Source: Apostichopus japonicus (lineage: Eukaryota; Echinodermata; Holothuroidea; Aspidochirotida; Stichopodidae). From it: a stretch of 64,000 nt of DNA. The position numbers were made by a program, and so were the translations under genes. The notes beneath the pieces were generated by a model. The model ran no database searches, was not told where the DNA came from, and saw nothing but the letters and a program-made list of their open reading frames with translations. Shown here piece by piece: positions 52,362 to 64,000 of the stretch (position 1 is its first letter; every line of letters begins with the position of its first letter). Location: positions 2,067,501 to 2,131,500 of the forward strand of contig NC_092570.1 in NCBI RefSeq assembly GCF_037975245.1, read 5' to 3'.

Positions 52362-53114
52362 TAATAAAAAAACACTGTATTTGCAAAGACAGCAGGGGCC
52401 AAGGGTTAAAATGAGTTGCAAACTGCTGCAGCTTTTGTAAGACCACCATCCTCTCAAAGAACCTTACAAGATGAACTGTCAACAAGCATTTAACAAGTAT
52501 TTATTGCTAGCTGTTGCTAATAGATGACCAAAATTCACATCTTTATGGGCCTGAATTGGACATTCAAATTTACTTAGGTTTTTCTTCAATTATAATTTAA
52601 GCAATGCAACTTTGATTTATTCCTAGAGAAGCTGATACCCTGTTAAGTTTAGGTATATAATCTTCTTAAAAACCCATGTGACTTTACTGGGAATCGGAGA
52701 ATACCTCTGAGAAATTAACCGCTATCAGCAGCAGTAAGTAGCCTACTACTACTAACCCATGAAACCTTTAAGCTTCTCAACCCTCGACTGTACTGCACTG
52801 TCAGCTACCATCCGATTCACTGATGCACATGCTGACGGGTTCCTATAATCTCTTTGAGTATACGTTTGACCTTGTCTGACAAGAGCTACTCTGGGAAATA
52901 GATTTGATGCGGTTACTTGTTTGTAGATGAATGGCCATGATTTATTGACCTTGTAAGGTGGTCATTCAAGATCAGAGCAGATTGCATCATTCCATCACTC
53001 CCTTGACTTGGCCGTGTTCTCTCACGTCTCTGCAGAGAGCTGCGATCTCTGCTATGAGTTTATTCTGACGATCCTTTGGGTTCCGATCTCATTAGCCAAG
53101 GGAGTGATTTAAGG

Positions 53115-53615
53115 TAATTATGTATAGGCGAGCGTACCCAAGGTCTGAGAATGCTGCAATAACACATTAAAGTGCATTTTTGTATAGGTGAGGTACCAAA
53201 AGATTTGTGAATGCTGCGATAACACATTAAAGTGCCTTTTTGTATAGGTGAGGTACCAAAGGTTTGTGAATGCTGCAATAACACATTAAAGTGCCTTTTG
53301 TATAGGTGAGGTACGGAAGGTTTGTGAATGCTGCAATAACACATTAAAGTGCATTTTTGTATAGGTGAGGTACCGAAAGGTTTGTGTATGCTGCAATAAC
53401 ACATTAAAGTGCCTTTTTGGTAAAGGTGAGGTACCAAAAGGTTTGTGAATGCTGCGATAACACATTAAAGTGCATTTTTGTATAGGTGAGGTACCAAAGG
53501 TTTGTGAATGCTGCAATAACACATTAAAGTTCCTTTTTGTATAGGTGTGGTATCGAAGGTTTGTGAATGCTGAAATAACACACTAAAGTGCCTTTTTGGT
53601 AAAGGTGAGGTACTC
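53115..53615. repeat. Minisatellite, 58-62 bp unit, about 8 copies
   Basis: AATAACACATTAAAGTGCC recurs about every 60 bp (53162 to 53579), joined by TTTTTGTATAGGTGAGGTACC and AAAGGTTTGTGAATGCTGC. Because the period is close to a multiple of three, minus-strand frames stay open; they are repeat artefacts. Confidence 0.94.
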
Positions 53616-54681
53616 TATGAGGAGATCTATGCTAAACATTTGGATGATAAAGAAAAAAAAATTAAAACCATACACTGCGATAATAGCAATATGAGAAAGA
53701 TTGGATCAATAATGAGATTTATCTGTTATGAAACTGTACTATCCTTATCATACTTTCCATTTACATTCTGCTCACTAAATTTATCACTATTAAGTCTATT
53801 ACTTATTGAATACGCATTGAATGTCCTATGGGAAAACCACTGTATAGTGGTTATCCAATGAGTGAGGGCAACTGAATATCTTTTTCTGCAACCTTAAACT
53901 GTACAGGGAATCATCTATTAAAATACATTGCAATATCGCCAAATTGCTACAGAAATAATGTGTGCTGTAACCCTTTGAGTTTGCACACATAATCTTTATA
54001 TACTAGTTTGACATTTCATTACTTTGTGATGAACTAGATTCATAAAGATTGATAAAAAGTGTGAACTATAGTCCTTGAAATAATTCTTTACACTTTGATT
54101 AAAAGACAAAAACACTTTCATTTCAAAATTAAATTCACTCAATAGCATTTACTAAACTTCACTACAACAATGGTGGATAACTTTGCATTTTCAGACAACT
54201 TAAGAAAGAAAAAGTTCCATCTTCCAAAGGACCAATTGTTTTAAAAATCGGTTTCATAAAAGAGATTATTATTACATGTTTTGAAATTAACTTTGAGCAA
54301 TCTGGGTGGGATGTCCTAAATAAAATACAGAGTACACATTTTATTTCTTCTGCTCATTGATATCTCTGGTTAATACTATATATCTGACAGATCTCACAGC
54401 AATGATATCCATCTGTAGCCTACCTGGCACCGAACATCTGGCATATCTTAATACCACTGACTCGATCAGCTAGGCTCATAATGGCCACCCAATCTCAAAC
54501 CTAAGTTGGTAGTTCTTGTAGCAGTGGGGCCAACGAAATGACCATTATATACTATTACACTTATGTGATACAACCTAGTTTGCAGCTTGGACAACTTAAG
54601 GAAATTCATGGTGGTGTTTAGCTTTGTATAACAGGCAGGACAGGATAACTACATTACTTGATTTAACAGGAACAAGAGTAC
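53616..54681. other. AT-rich intronic DNA without a supported gene
   Basis: Nothing recognisable beyond general AT-richness. Confidence 0.5.
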
Positions 54682-54801
54682 ATTAAAATATATTCTTTGT
54701 ACTAAAGATCAGTATATTAGAGAGTAATATGTACTACATGTACATGTATTACATATTACTCTCTAATATACTAATCGTCAGTACAAAGAATATATTTTAA
54801 T
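54682..54801. repeat. Long hairpin: 52-bp inverted arms, 16-bp loop
   Basis: Arm 54682-54733 (begins ATTAAAATATATTCTTTGTAC) and arm 54750-54801 are reverse complements with 49 of 52 positions matching. The loop contains the palindrome ACATGTACATGT. It could be a tiny MITE or a cruciform or hairpin-RNA source. No target duplication is evident. Confidence 0.85.
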
Positions 54802-57423
54802 CTATATAGATCTATATTAGTCAAGCTACAAACAAATCACTTTTATATAGTCTTTACAGATTGATAATAGATACATGTTACATTATTGATCATTCCCACA
54901 GTCAAAATTAATATAACCATTGTCATCAGCCAAATCATGCATTTCACGATTTGAGATGGACAAACCATTTTTGTATACGTTTAAATTAAATCTGGTGTCC
55001 TACAGTCCTCTGCGCTATACGAGCCAGGGGTTTATCTCTCCTTATAAAATTTTTTTTTTTTTTTTTTATGGTCCTCTTTCCTCTCTGGATGCATTTACGG
55101 CTGAAAAGAATGTCGAGCACGGTTCGATGATACAGTTATATTAAGTAATTGTCTGAACTCTCGAAGACTCAAATAATTAGCACTTTACTGTTGATGGATA
55201 ATTGCCACACAATCATCATGATATGTTTGTTAGCCATAATAACTAAACGCTCGTGGCTCATCTCAAACTGGAATGTGGTATACCGCAGAAATCAATTTTC
55301 ACCTTCCTAATAGGCATGATCTAAAACCAAGATAACTGGTGTCCTCGTCACTACAGAGGAATAAAGAGACACCACGTAGTAATTAAGTAACCATATATAA
55401 AATAATGGAGTAACTTATCATATAAATCTCATGGAAAGGCAAATTTTTAAGTGTTGCCCAGATGGTCAGAGACAACCAAATTTCTGTTCGGGCAACCAAA
55501 ATCGGTTATGGTGGTTGACTTGTTGTTTACATCTAATTCAGATTGCAATTTGTAACTATAATACCACAATGTAGGTAAAATGATAAATTGGTATTACCCT
55601 CCATCACTTTAATGTTCAATATTGAAATAATTTAAAGAGAAAATAGTGGTAGTCCTCTGATCCAACAGCCCAAAGTGAGATTTTACTGGCCCAAAGTTGG
55701 TGTTTTATTCATTAAACCTACACCACTCTTACACTGTATTTAATAATATTTGTTTCTTTGGTTATTTGGGTAGTTTTTTGGACAACCAAATTTATTGTTT
55801 GGACAAGCACAATGTAAGAACTGCATGGTTCATGTATTAGACTATTGTAAATCCACATCAATCATCCAGGTAAGCCCCTCTCCACAACCCCAGCTCCCCC
55901 CCTTCCATTCACCACTGGTTGTAACTTGTAGTATAATTTCAATACAAAAATTCATGCCCACTTTCTGAAGGTTATAATGCAACATTGCAAAAAATCATCC
56001 GCTTAATATTACAATGACAAGAAATAGTAAGAAAATGTTGACCAAAGAAACCATTTTCAAGCACCCTTTCTACCAGTATTTCTCGACAGGATTATACGAT
56101 CTCAGTTTATGCCTAGCGATTGTTAAATGTCACTTCATGAGACAAACGTAAGAGAGGAAAGAAGTTATATGATATAGCCGGACTTTGAAATGACTAAAGG
56201 TGTGTTGCGTGCCAAGTTACCAGCAAGCGTTATAGACAAGAACCACTTGAATGCCCCCTTAGACTATGATCGTTTTAGAAGATGACATTGAGAATGTCAC
56301 AAGTGGTTCGGTCTGGAGCTATTTAATTAATAGTTGAGTGATATCTACCATCTGCTCATTATTTCAGAATCAGTCTCCCAAATTATTCCAGCAGTCATCT
56401 TGAACCTATGCATGGCTAACAGGGCGACCTCACTGTTTCATCTTCAGTAGCTGTATGACTTCTACTGGGGAGCCTCGTTTGACACAGTTATCAATCACTT
56501 TTTTTATAACCTGTTCTAGTGACACTAAATCATATTTTCATTTTTTGCAATAAGTCATTTTTTTTGTTTTTCTTTTTGTTTTTGAGATCAGTATTAAGGA
56601 CTATACAGTCTACCATGACTGTACCATTTATGGATAGTCCTAAGGTATCGCTTATTTCCGTTGTTCGCGCATATTGTCTGTCATTTCCCGCTCATGTTCA
56701 CCAAGCGGACAAACAACCACTCCTGATACAAAAGGGGTATCTCTCTTTACAATGAATATAACAGTCAAACAAACAACAGACATTCCTATTGTTTCTTTCT
56801 TTCTTTTTTTCTCTTTTATAATCTCTGCTATTTATTCATATTTTTTTTCTCTTGTTTTTTCATGTGAAGAATTCCCATAAGGTACCGTAACAATTCCACG
56901 AACCTGGTTAACTTGGTTCACAGGGTTTTCCAACCCAGAGTTACAGTTTATGTTTATAATGAACTGTATTTCTCCTTAACTCTACTCTGAATGAAATTAA
57001 CTACAAGATTGCAGCCAGGTCAATGTGCACTCCAGCTTTAAGATATATATACCTGTTACTTACAGGTCGCATCTCTTCGGATATAACTAACTTTGCAAAA
57101 TTCAGAACATTTCAAAGAAAAATAATCTTTTTTCAAAGGATTCTCAAAGGAATCTTTTCTCAAAGCAATCAAAGGATTGCTAGAAATCAGGCTGACAAAC
57201 TCAACATTACTACCTTGTTTCCACTCTATACTTTTTTTTGTACTGCTTATAAAACTGTTTCATTTGTCAACGCTTTAAAAAAAAAAAGCCTGCATGTTCT
57301 TCAGAAATAATTGTTCACAATTACAGATAGCATGAAAACAACAGCTTCTCAATCAAATTTGATTTCACTAGTTCACTTTAAGTTTATTATATATCTATAT
57401 ATCTATATCTGTATATCTATATA

Positions 57424-57460
<37 letters not shown>

Positions 57461-58774
57461 ATATATACATATACCTATATATACATATACCTATATATAT
57501 ATATGTACATATATATATCTTTATACTCCATCAACTACAGGCAATTATATGTACACAACTTGTACTTCCAAGATGGCATAACCGCCAAATTTTTCACAGA
57601 TTCGTAATGCCCGAGGCATTTTATGTACACCGGCCACACTTACACTGTGTGCTGCAGATGGTGTGTTTATTGCCACTACATTTTATGCATCGAGGTGCAC
57701 GGCAACACGTTGGCTGTCAAAGCTAAGGCGAAAAATGCTGCGCAGATGATACACACATATATAGAGTATACGAGGGAGGAGATGTGGCAATAAGTTGTGA
57801 GTTTGATAAGCTGCATTATGGGCCTGGTAATCTACACTGATAAAGAAACATAAGAAGTTGTGGAGAGAAACAAGTGTATATTAAGAGAAGAGTCTCTAAC
57901 GATCATCGTATCAACCGCAATCATCAAAGGACGGGGAAGAAGAAGAAACAGAGGAAGGGAGATGAGGGTCGAGTGTGATCTGTTTATTGTCACAAAATTT
58001 TGTTTACAATTTTTTTTAACTATCAACAGAGGACAAGTCTGCTATGAATATTGAAAAAAAAATTATATGTATGTAAGACTATGCACAGTCTGAAGAGGAG
58101 TGAAAAGTAGCTTCTATTTTCCTTTCAATATTTAGTTGAGGATAATTAATCATTATGCATCCAAATATACTTAATTCTAAGTAAGGCATACCTCAATTAT
58201 GTACAAACCTTTCCATTCTTCTATTAACCGTAATTAGCATTGGTCTATTAAGGCATATCAGCATCACAAAAACTGCAACGTATTTTTTCACTGCTCTTTC
58301 AACAGGCACCTTAAGTTTTTATTCTACCTACAGTAGTTCAATCTTAATTTTGACTAAAAAATTAAACTCTATTTTATTTCCCTGAACTAATGTTTAATTT
58401 AACTAAATAATTAATTCATCCAGCTTATTTTAATATACATGCAAAATATTATGCTATGAATATGAGAAAATAAGAGCCAATGTGAGCATTAATGGTAACA
58501 TTAATATCAAATATATTTATCTATATGTCCTAGTCCTACAGTATAGATCTCCTATATCTGTAAAACAGACAAAAATCACTGTAAGATTAATTAAACCAAC
58601 TGGCTAAAATTCATGAACTAAAGTAGCACTCTTGTAACTCCCAGTAGATTTCTTTGTTTGTTCATTAATCTATTTACTAGTTTCTTTAATCCCATATGAA
58701 CCGTATGAACAGTCTTTCCACCCAAATAGCTGGAAATTAACCTACTATAGTATTTATGTAATTATTGCTAATGT
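54802..58774. other. AT-rich intronic DNA with a long TA/CTATAT microsatellite
   Basis: A T-run near 55050-55068, a C-rich tract near 55880-55905 and a long TA-type microsatellite at 57388-57521. A CpG-richer patch lies near 57.61-57.76 kb. No gene is supported. Confidence 0.5.
57388..57521. repeat. TA / CTATAT microsatellite
   Basis: Long run of TATATC, TATACC and pure TA units; it creates a Tyr/Ile-rich spurious frame. Confidence 0.9.
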
Positions 58775-59113
58775 TCAATAATACCAACAGCCTAGAATTT
58801 TATGTGCAGAATAGGATGTCATAGAGACATCTTCCATTGAGTGTATTAGGCCCAGACTTATAGTAGTTTTCCTTGGATTAATAGCCATTAGTTTTAACAA
58901 TATAAATGGAGCAAATTTCGTACCAAGTATAAATTTGATCTTGTGTGTATATTTTGTGACTGGAGATACCATACCGCTTGTCAAGCATAATTTTCTTGCT
59001 TTGTACATGATTATAGTTTTGCCAATACTTTGATTTCTCTCCAATTTAACTCCTTGGACATACAAGTTACATCTAACAGACTGAGGGACAGTAAATTCAA
59101 AACTTACTGGCAC
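58775..59113 (-). pseudogene. Possible decayed LINE reverse-transcriptase fragment
   Basis: The minus-strand frame begins with VRCNLYVQGVKLER, close to the CNLYVDGVKLEQV phrase that precedes FxYLGS in some RTE-like LINE proteins. It later contains AINPRKTTISL. The expected YLGS motif is absent and the order is disturbed. The piece directly adjoins a fragment of the 35.8-kb foldback family. Confidence 0.3.
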
Positions 59114-59264
59114 TTAAGATGGTAGAATGAGAAGGAGGGGCAATGACCGGGGAGCCAGTCAGGGATGGTGCTCACAGTGTTAAAGGGTTACCATGGACAT
59201 TATAGGCACGGTAGAATGGGTGCTAAGGTTGTGAGGAGACAGGTAAGCGAGGAGCGAAGTAAAT
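59100..59264. mobile_element. Fragment of the 35.8-kb foldback family
   Basis: CACGGTAGAATGGGTGCTAAG, GAGGAGACAGGTAAGCGAGG and GAAGTAAAT align with the right arm of the 35.8-kb element. Text before it (CAGTGTTAAAGGGTTACCATGG and a CCAGTCAGGG segment) aligns with that element's arm base and loop when reversed. Only one arm is present. The left boundary is uncertain. Confidence 0.68.
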
Positions 59265-62200
59265 GATCAGATATTCGGTGCCCATAATAGCTATAAAGAT
59301 CTAGCATGAACCCCTGGAGCTGTTGTACTCTCTGAGATCAATAGAAACTTTAGCGGTATCATGAGCCCTCATTGCAACACAACTGAAAGATGACAACACT
59401 TAAGATTTGGTGGTATACAGAGCAGAGAATTTGAAAACTTTATATTTTCATGATACTGTAGAACCAAATATAAAAACTATGTATATTCCTATGAAAGGTG
59501 GAAAACTTATCGTTTATAATTCAGATCTTTGCATTTGGTGGACAAGTTTATAAAACCCAGTATTAAAAGATATAAGCTCTGTTAATGTCATCAATAGTTA
59601 CTCCTTCTTGCATGTAGTAATTTGTATTGACTTTCGGACAAATATAAAATTCCAAGGATTTTAAAACAGAATTTGGGATTCCATGTTGTTTGAATAGCCG
59701 TGTGTGACGCATTTACAACGTTACACAAGAAAATGAACATATCCTGTAGTCTAAGTTGAAAGATCTCTCCAACAGAAGTGTAAAAAATCAGGAAATATAG
59801 CTGAGACTTAATAATGGAGATTTTTATCACCAGTTTATCACCCAATAAGGCTTCCCTCCATAATAACCTCTCCCTCTCTGTTACCCTCCCCCCCCCCCCA
59901 ACCTCTGCCATCCTCTACCCTCTTTGAACTGTGACACAGAACCTACATTGCTTTTGGTTTATATGATATCAAGTTCTTCCATGTCCTGCTTTACAAAGAT
60001 CTGTCGCCCTCTCACTTGGCTAATGAAGTAGAGAACGCAATTCCATGTCCGATGTCTAACATTCATTCTTCCACAGCTGTTCAATTTGTGTGTGCCCGAA
60101 ACGAATTCTAAAATTGGATTTATCTCCTCAATTGTCACACGAATGAGACTTTTCGGGATTAAACTTTGCGCACCGATGGTGTAATATTCTTAAGAGGAGT
60201 GCAGAAAAACCGACGTACCTTTTTGGAAATTGAAGACGAAGAGCAGAACCTGAAGTAGTCGGCACAAAATGTGAACATTGAAACACTCAGCATTCTACCA
60301 GGAAATTCAACCAGCTATTTCAAAAATAATTTGAATATTTTTTTCAGTGTACATTTTCAAGACTGCAAATATACAATCAATATTATTCTCCTGCCTTCCC
60401 ACCTATCCCTCCACCTCCAAAGAAAAGCCCAATACAAATAAAAAAATTAAATTAAATCTTTATTTATATATAATACTGAGAATCTGTTAATAATGGACAT
60501 GCAAATTGACATAAAAAGTACTCTCCACTTGATTAGTACACATGTACATATCTGGCTACTTTTACCTGACAAGAAATACATAATATTTTACTTCCTTCTT
60601 ATCTTATATTGTTTTTTATTCTCTCTCTCTTAGGTTTGCCTTTGAAAACGACTTTCACACGTATTGCCCGTTCCCATATCTTGCCTGCAGTCTTCAATCT
60701 CGGCTGAGAGAGGGGAAGTAAACACGAGTAAATCAATTCCGGAGTGGACTCAGATTGCCGCCAAGCCCATGGAAACTTAATTCATTCCATTAACAAAAGC
60801 CCAGCACTACAGATAGATATAGCTCTCTCTCTCTCTATGTATACATATATATACTAGCCAGTAGAAAATTGCTTCCATTGCTGAAATAGTCCCAATCACT
60901 TGCGTTTATGATTTATCAGCTAAGTTCATCTTCTTTTTTCTTTACGAGGCAAAAGCATGAATTTGTCTTCGCATTGATAAATTCCCTGCCTCTTCACCGC
61001 ATCCATTGCTATATACTCATAATTTCAATATCCCTAGGTCTACTGCGCCTTTTTTATCCCATGTTGCCTGTCGCTGGCAGGTCACAATGCATTAATTTCA
61101 TTATATGGTGAACTGCAAAATTACTCCACCATGAGAATAACAAAATCAATCTGAATGAGGTGTGTGCTTTGCTGGGTGTGTATATATACTCACTGGATGG
61201 AGGAGTTAAAGGAGCAAACTAACTTCATCATTGAATTTATATACTAATATATAGTTTGCTTGGACCGTATTATTTAAATATTTCTAAAATTCATGCAAAA
61301 GTTTTATTTTTGGTCGGGATTGTAAAGTACCCCAACCACCAGGATCTTTTTGCTCTTTACTTAACAAATTAAAACTATAGTTTTTTAAATATTTGTGTCT
61401 TGTGAAGCTAGATGACAGATGGTTTTCTTTAAGACATTTTCTCAATTACCTTTTTGTTTTAATGTATATATGGAGGACATTTTTCTTTTCAGTGTGGACT
61501 CAGAATCAGAGAAGACTTGTGGTAGTTTAAAAAAAGTTAAAGCAGGAATCGACTGACATTGTTTCAGCTTTAAAGAATCACAGTAAGAAATAGAGACACT
61601 ACAAGTAAGAATATAGTCAGAACAATCCTTTAATTTTAATTACATAAAGAAAAAAATCGGAAGGGGAAAGTCTATAGGTTCAGGAAAGATTTCAGTACAT
61701 TCCTTATACAAAATTGGTTTTAAAAGACCACCATAGTAGTAAAAATTTTGGATTCATTTTGCACGTTTTCTCTCAAACACAGACACGAATGAAAGACATT
61801 AATTTTGATCGAGTCTGTGAATAATGAATAAAACTGCCTTGTCATGAAGACAAATAAAGGAATAGTGTCTCTTTGCATGGCACCATATTATCATAAATAA
61901 TAGTATCACCAAATGAAAATGCACTTCCATGAACAAAGGAATAATTTATCTTTGATTAATTCCTTCTAAAACAAGAATATTTCCTATGGATATTTGTGAC
62001 TGGGCATGTGGATAACTGGGTGTGAATTACCAGTAATTGTTACTGAATATTCAAAAGGTCTGCATCCATCGCACTTTTGTGAAACCTGTAAAATCATTAA
62101 AATAATCACAAAATTAGAGCCTGCATTCTTTATTACTTGGATTGCACTAACCTCCAACATGAAAAACGGATGATTTAAATAGCGTATTATGAATAGTTAA

Positions 62201-62404
62201 CTGAAAAACTAATGGTACGACTGAAATGTTGTTACTAATTGAAGACCTCTTCCTAGATATGCAAAAGTCTATAAAATTGATCTGAAATTTAATTGTAGTG
62301 ACCGCCAATTGATTTTGTCTGATCAAGTTATATGACATGAATTTTCAACTCAAGACTGTTTATATACAAATTTGAAAATGAAATGAAAGGCTAACAATAA
62401 CTTA
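59265..62404. other. AT-rich intronic DNA without a supported gene
   Basis: A C10-type run near 59889 and two CpG-richer blocks at about 60.0-60.3 and 60.63-60.80 kb that could be regulatory. A CT/TA run lies near 60825-60855. No exon was found. Confidence 0.5.
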
Positions 62405-63413
62405 TTTCTAATATATGACTCTCAATTATCTATAATTTATGTCTAATATATAACTCAAAAGTAACTATAATTTATGTCTAATATATATTACCCACAACTA
62501 TATAGTTTGTCTAATAAATGACTCACCAGTATTAAATTATAATTTAGGTCTCATATATATATAGCTCACGAGTAACTATAATTTATGTCTATTATATGAC
62601 TCACGAGTAACTATAATTTAAGTCTAATATATGGCTCACAAGTAACCAGGATTTATGTCTATTATATGACTCACGAGTAACTATAATTTGTCTAATATAT
62701 GACTCACGAGTAACCATAATTTATGTCTAATGTATGACTCACAAGTAACCATAATTTATGTCTAATGTATGACTCACAAGTAACCATAATTTATGTCTAA
62801 TGTATGACTCACAAGTAACCATAATTTATGTCTAATGTGTGACTCACACGTATAATTTATGTCTTATATATGACTCACGAGTAACCATAATTTATGTCTA
62901 ATACATGACTCACAAGTCACCATAATTTGTCTAATATATGAGTCACGAGTAACTATTTTTAAGACTTATGACTCACAAGTAACCATAATTTATGTCTAAT
63001 GTATGACTCACAAGTAACCATAATTTATGTCTAATGTGTGACTCACACGTATAATTTATGTCTTATATATGACTCACGAGTAACCATAATTTATGTCTAA
63101 TACATGACTCACAAGTCACCATAATTTGTCTAATATATGAGTCACGAGTAACTATTTTTAAGACTTATGACTCACAAGTAACTATAAATTAGGTCTAATA
63201 TGTGACTCACACGTATAATTTATGTCTAATATATGACTCACGAGTAACCATAATTTATGTCTAATACTTTACTCATCATTTGACTAATATATGACTCACG
63301 AGTAACTATTTTTATGACTTATATGACTCACAAGTAACTAGAATTTAGGTCTAATATGTGACTCATGCGTAATTATAATTTATGTCTAATATATACGACT
63401 CATGAGTAACTAC
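62405..63413. repeat. Minisatellite, 30-36 bp unit, about 28 copies, with AP-1-like heptamers and a 199-bp higher-order repeat
   Basis: The unit ATATGACTCACGAGTAACCA plus TAATTTATGTCTA recurs at 30-36 bp spacing. By my count about 21 units hold TGACTCA and two hold TGAGTCA. A block beginning GTGTGACTCACACGTATAAT occurs at 62837 and again at 63036, a 199-bp higher-order period of several variant units copied together. Confidence 0.95.
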
Positions 63414-64000
63414 AACCTGTTTTTTGTTAAGTTTAGTCTATACACTGTTGCCCAAAGTTTTATTATAGTCACATAAATTCTTATTGCAGCTGTTTGAGTA
63501 TGGTTACCAATTTTTACCAAACCTCAGACTAATGAGTTTCCAATACTCGAACCGAGATTGTAGTCGGTGAAACTAAGACACCTTTTCTATCAAATTTCTA
63601 CAGGTTTAATGAGCAGGTGATGCCTGTGTCCCACAAATCTAATGTAACATTCTACTGAACTTTCCCAATCCTTCGATGTTACATACTTGACAATTATATA
63701 ATCATACATAAACTCTTATTACTATTCAATTGAAATACTATGTGTGTAGGTATATATGCATATTCAGTGAAAGTGTGTGCAGCAAGAAGTCATCTCTTGA
63801 CATTTCTGTGACATTAGTCGTTCCTCGTGATCAGACTCTGCACTACTGCAGCGATAAAGCGATAACCTCCAGACATCATCCTCTTTATCATTATTATCAT
63901 CATCATCATCATCATCAGCCCACTAGTTAGAGCTGCTATAGCTATCTGATACAAGATATTATCCTATCTTTTTAATCCATATTGGCCTCACATGATCGAG
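63414..64000. other. Intronic DNA with a TCA/TTA microsatellite
   Basis: A CAT/TCA microsatellite lies at 63884-63918. The rest is AT-rich with no supported gene. Confidence 0.5.
63884..63918. repeat. TCA/TTA microsatellite
   Basis: A run of ATC triplets preceded by ATT triplets. Confidence 0.87.

Larger units (their letters stand above)
50222..53114. other. Intronic DNA without a supported intact gene
   Basis: A CpG-richer block lies at about 50.56-51.01 kb, a GAA run at 52077-52115 and a TA run at 52339-52361. An open stretch at 51494-51823 on the plus strand vaguely resembles a pleckstrin-homology domain. Other frames show nothing recognisable. Confidence 0.45.

Noticed and set aside
53060-53522. 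Long minus-strand frames with repeated GTSPIQK-like text
   Set aside because: Produced by the 60-bp minisatellite, whose period is near a multiple of three.
63540-63570. Minus-strand GGTTCGAGT resembling a tRNA B box
   Set aside because: No A box at the right distance and no cloverleaf; not a tRNA or SINE head.

Overview
The window is animal genomic DNA: AT-rich and intron-like, with no prokaryotic operon structure, spliced exons carrying consensus GT/AG borders, non-LTR retrotransposon fragments, a tRNA-derived SINE family, MITEs and many minisatellites. The repeat style and the long A/T and G/C homopolymer runs fit a marine invertebrate, possibly a deuterostome such as an echinoderm or hemichordate. 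The species cannot be fixed from this sequence alone.

The only protein-coding gene I can support lies at the left end on the minus strand. Three exons (3114-2940, 2237-2174 and 1481-1262) join in compatible phases. They encode the C-terminal half of a NALF / FAM155 / NLF-1 (Mid1-like) protein, the auxiliary subunit of the NALCN sodium-leak channel. The cysteine-rich domain, its PCxxxC and RCPYFLP motifs, a D/E-P-E-x-x-C-D motif and the hydrophobic C-terminal segment can all be read. I found no upstream exon between 3115 and 64000, so most of the window is best read as one very long intron of this gene, at least 60 kb, as in vertebrate NALF1.

That putative intron is filled with repeats. From left to right: a 5'-truncated LINE with a 12-bp target duplication (3.7 kb); a PIF/Harbinger-like MITE (8.3 kb); tandem arrays at 16.7, 21.3, 24.2, 28.2-31.2, 44.6, 53.1 and 62.4 kb; three same-orientation copies of one tRNA-derived SINE (28.5, 34.0 and 46.9 kb); a nearly perfect foldback element at 35.8 kb with relatives at 42.7 and 59.2 kb; a CR1/L2-like LINE 3' end (49.6-50.2 kb); and a 52-bp-arm hairpin at 54.7 kb. 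The last array (62.4-63.4 kb) carries an AP-1-type TGASTCA heptamer in nearly every unit.

The remaining intervals are AT-rich non-coding DNA with microsatellites and scattered CpG-richer blocks that could be regulatory. Most long open frames there overlap repeats or show no recognisable domain, and I do not call them genes.
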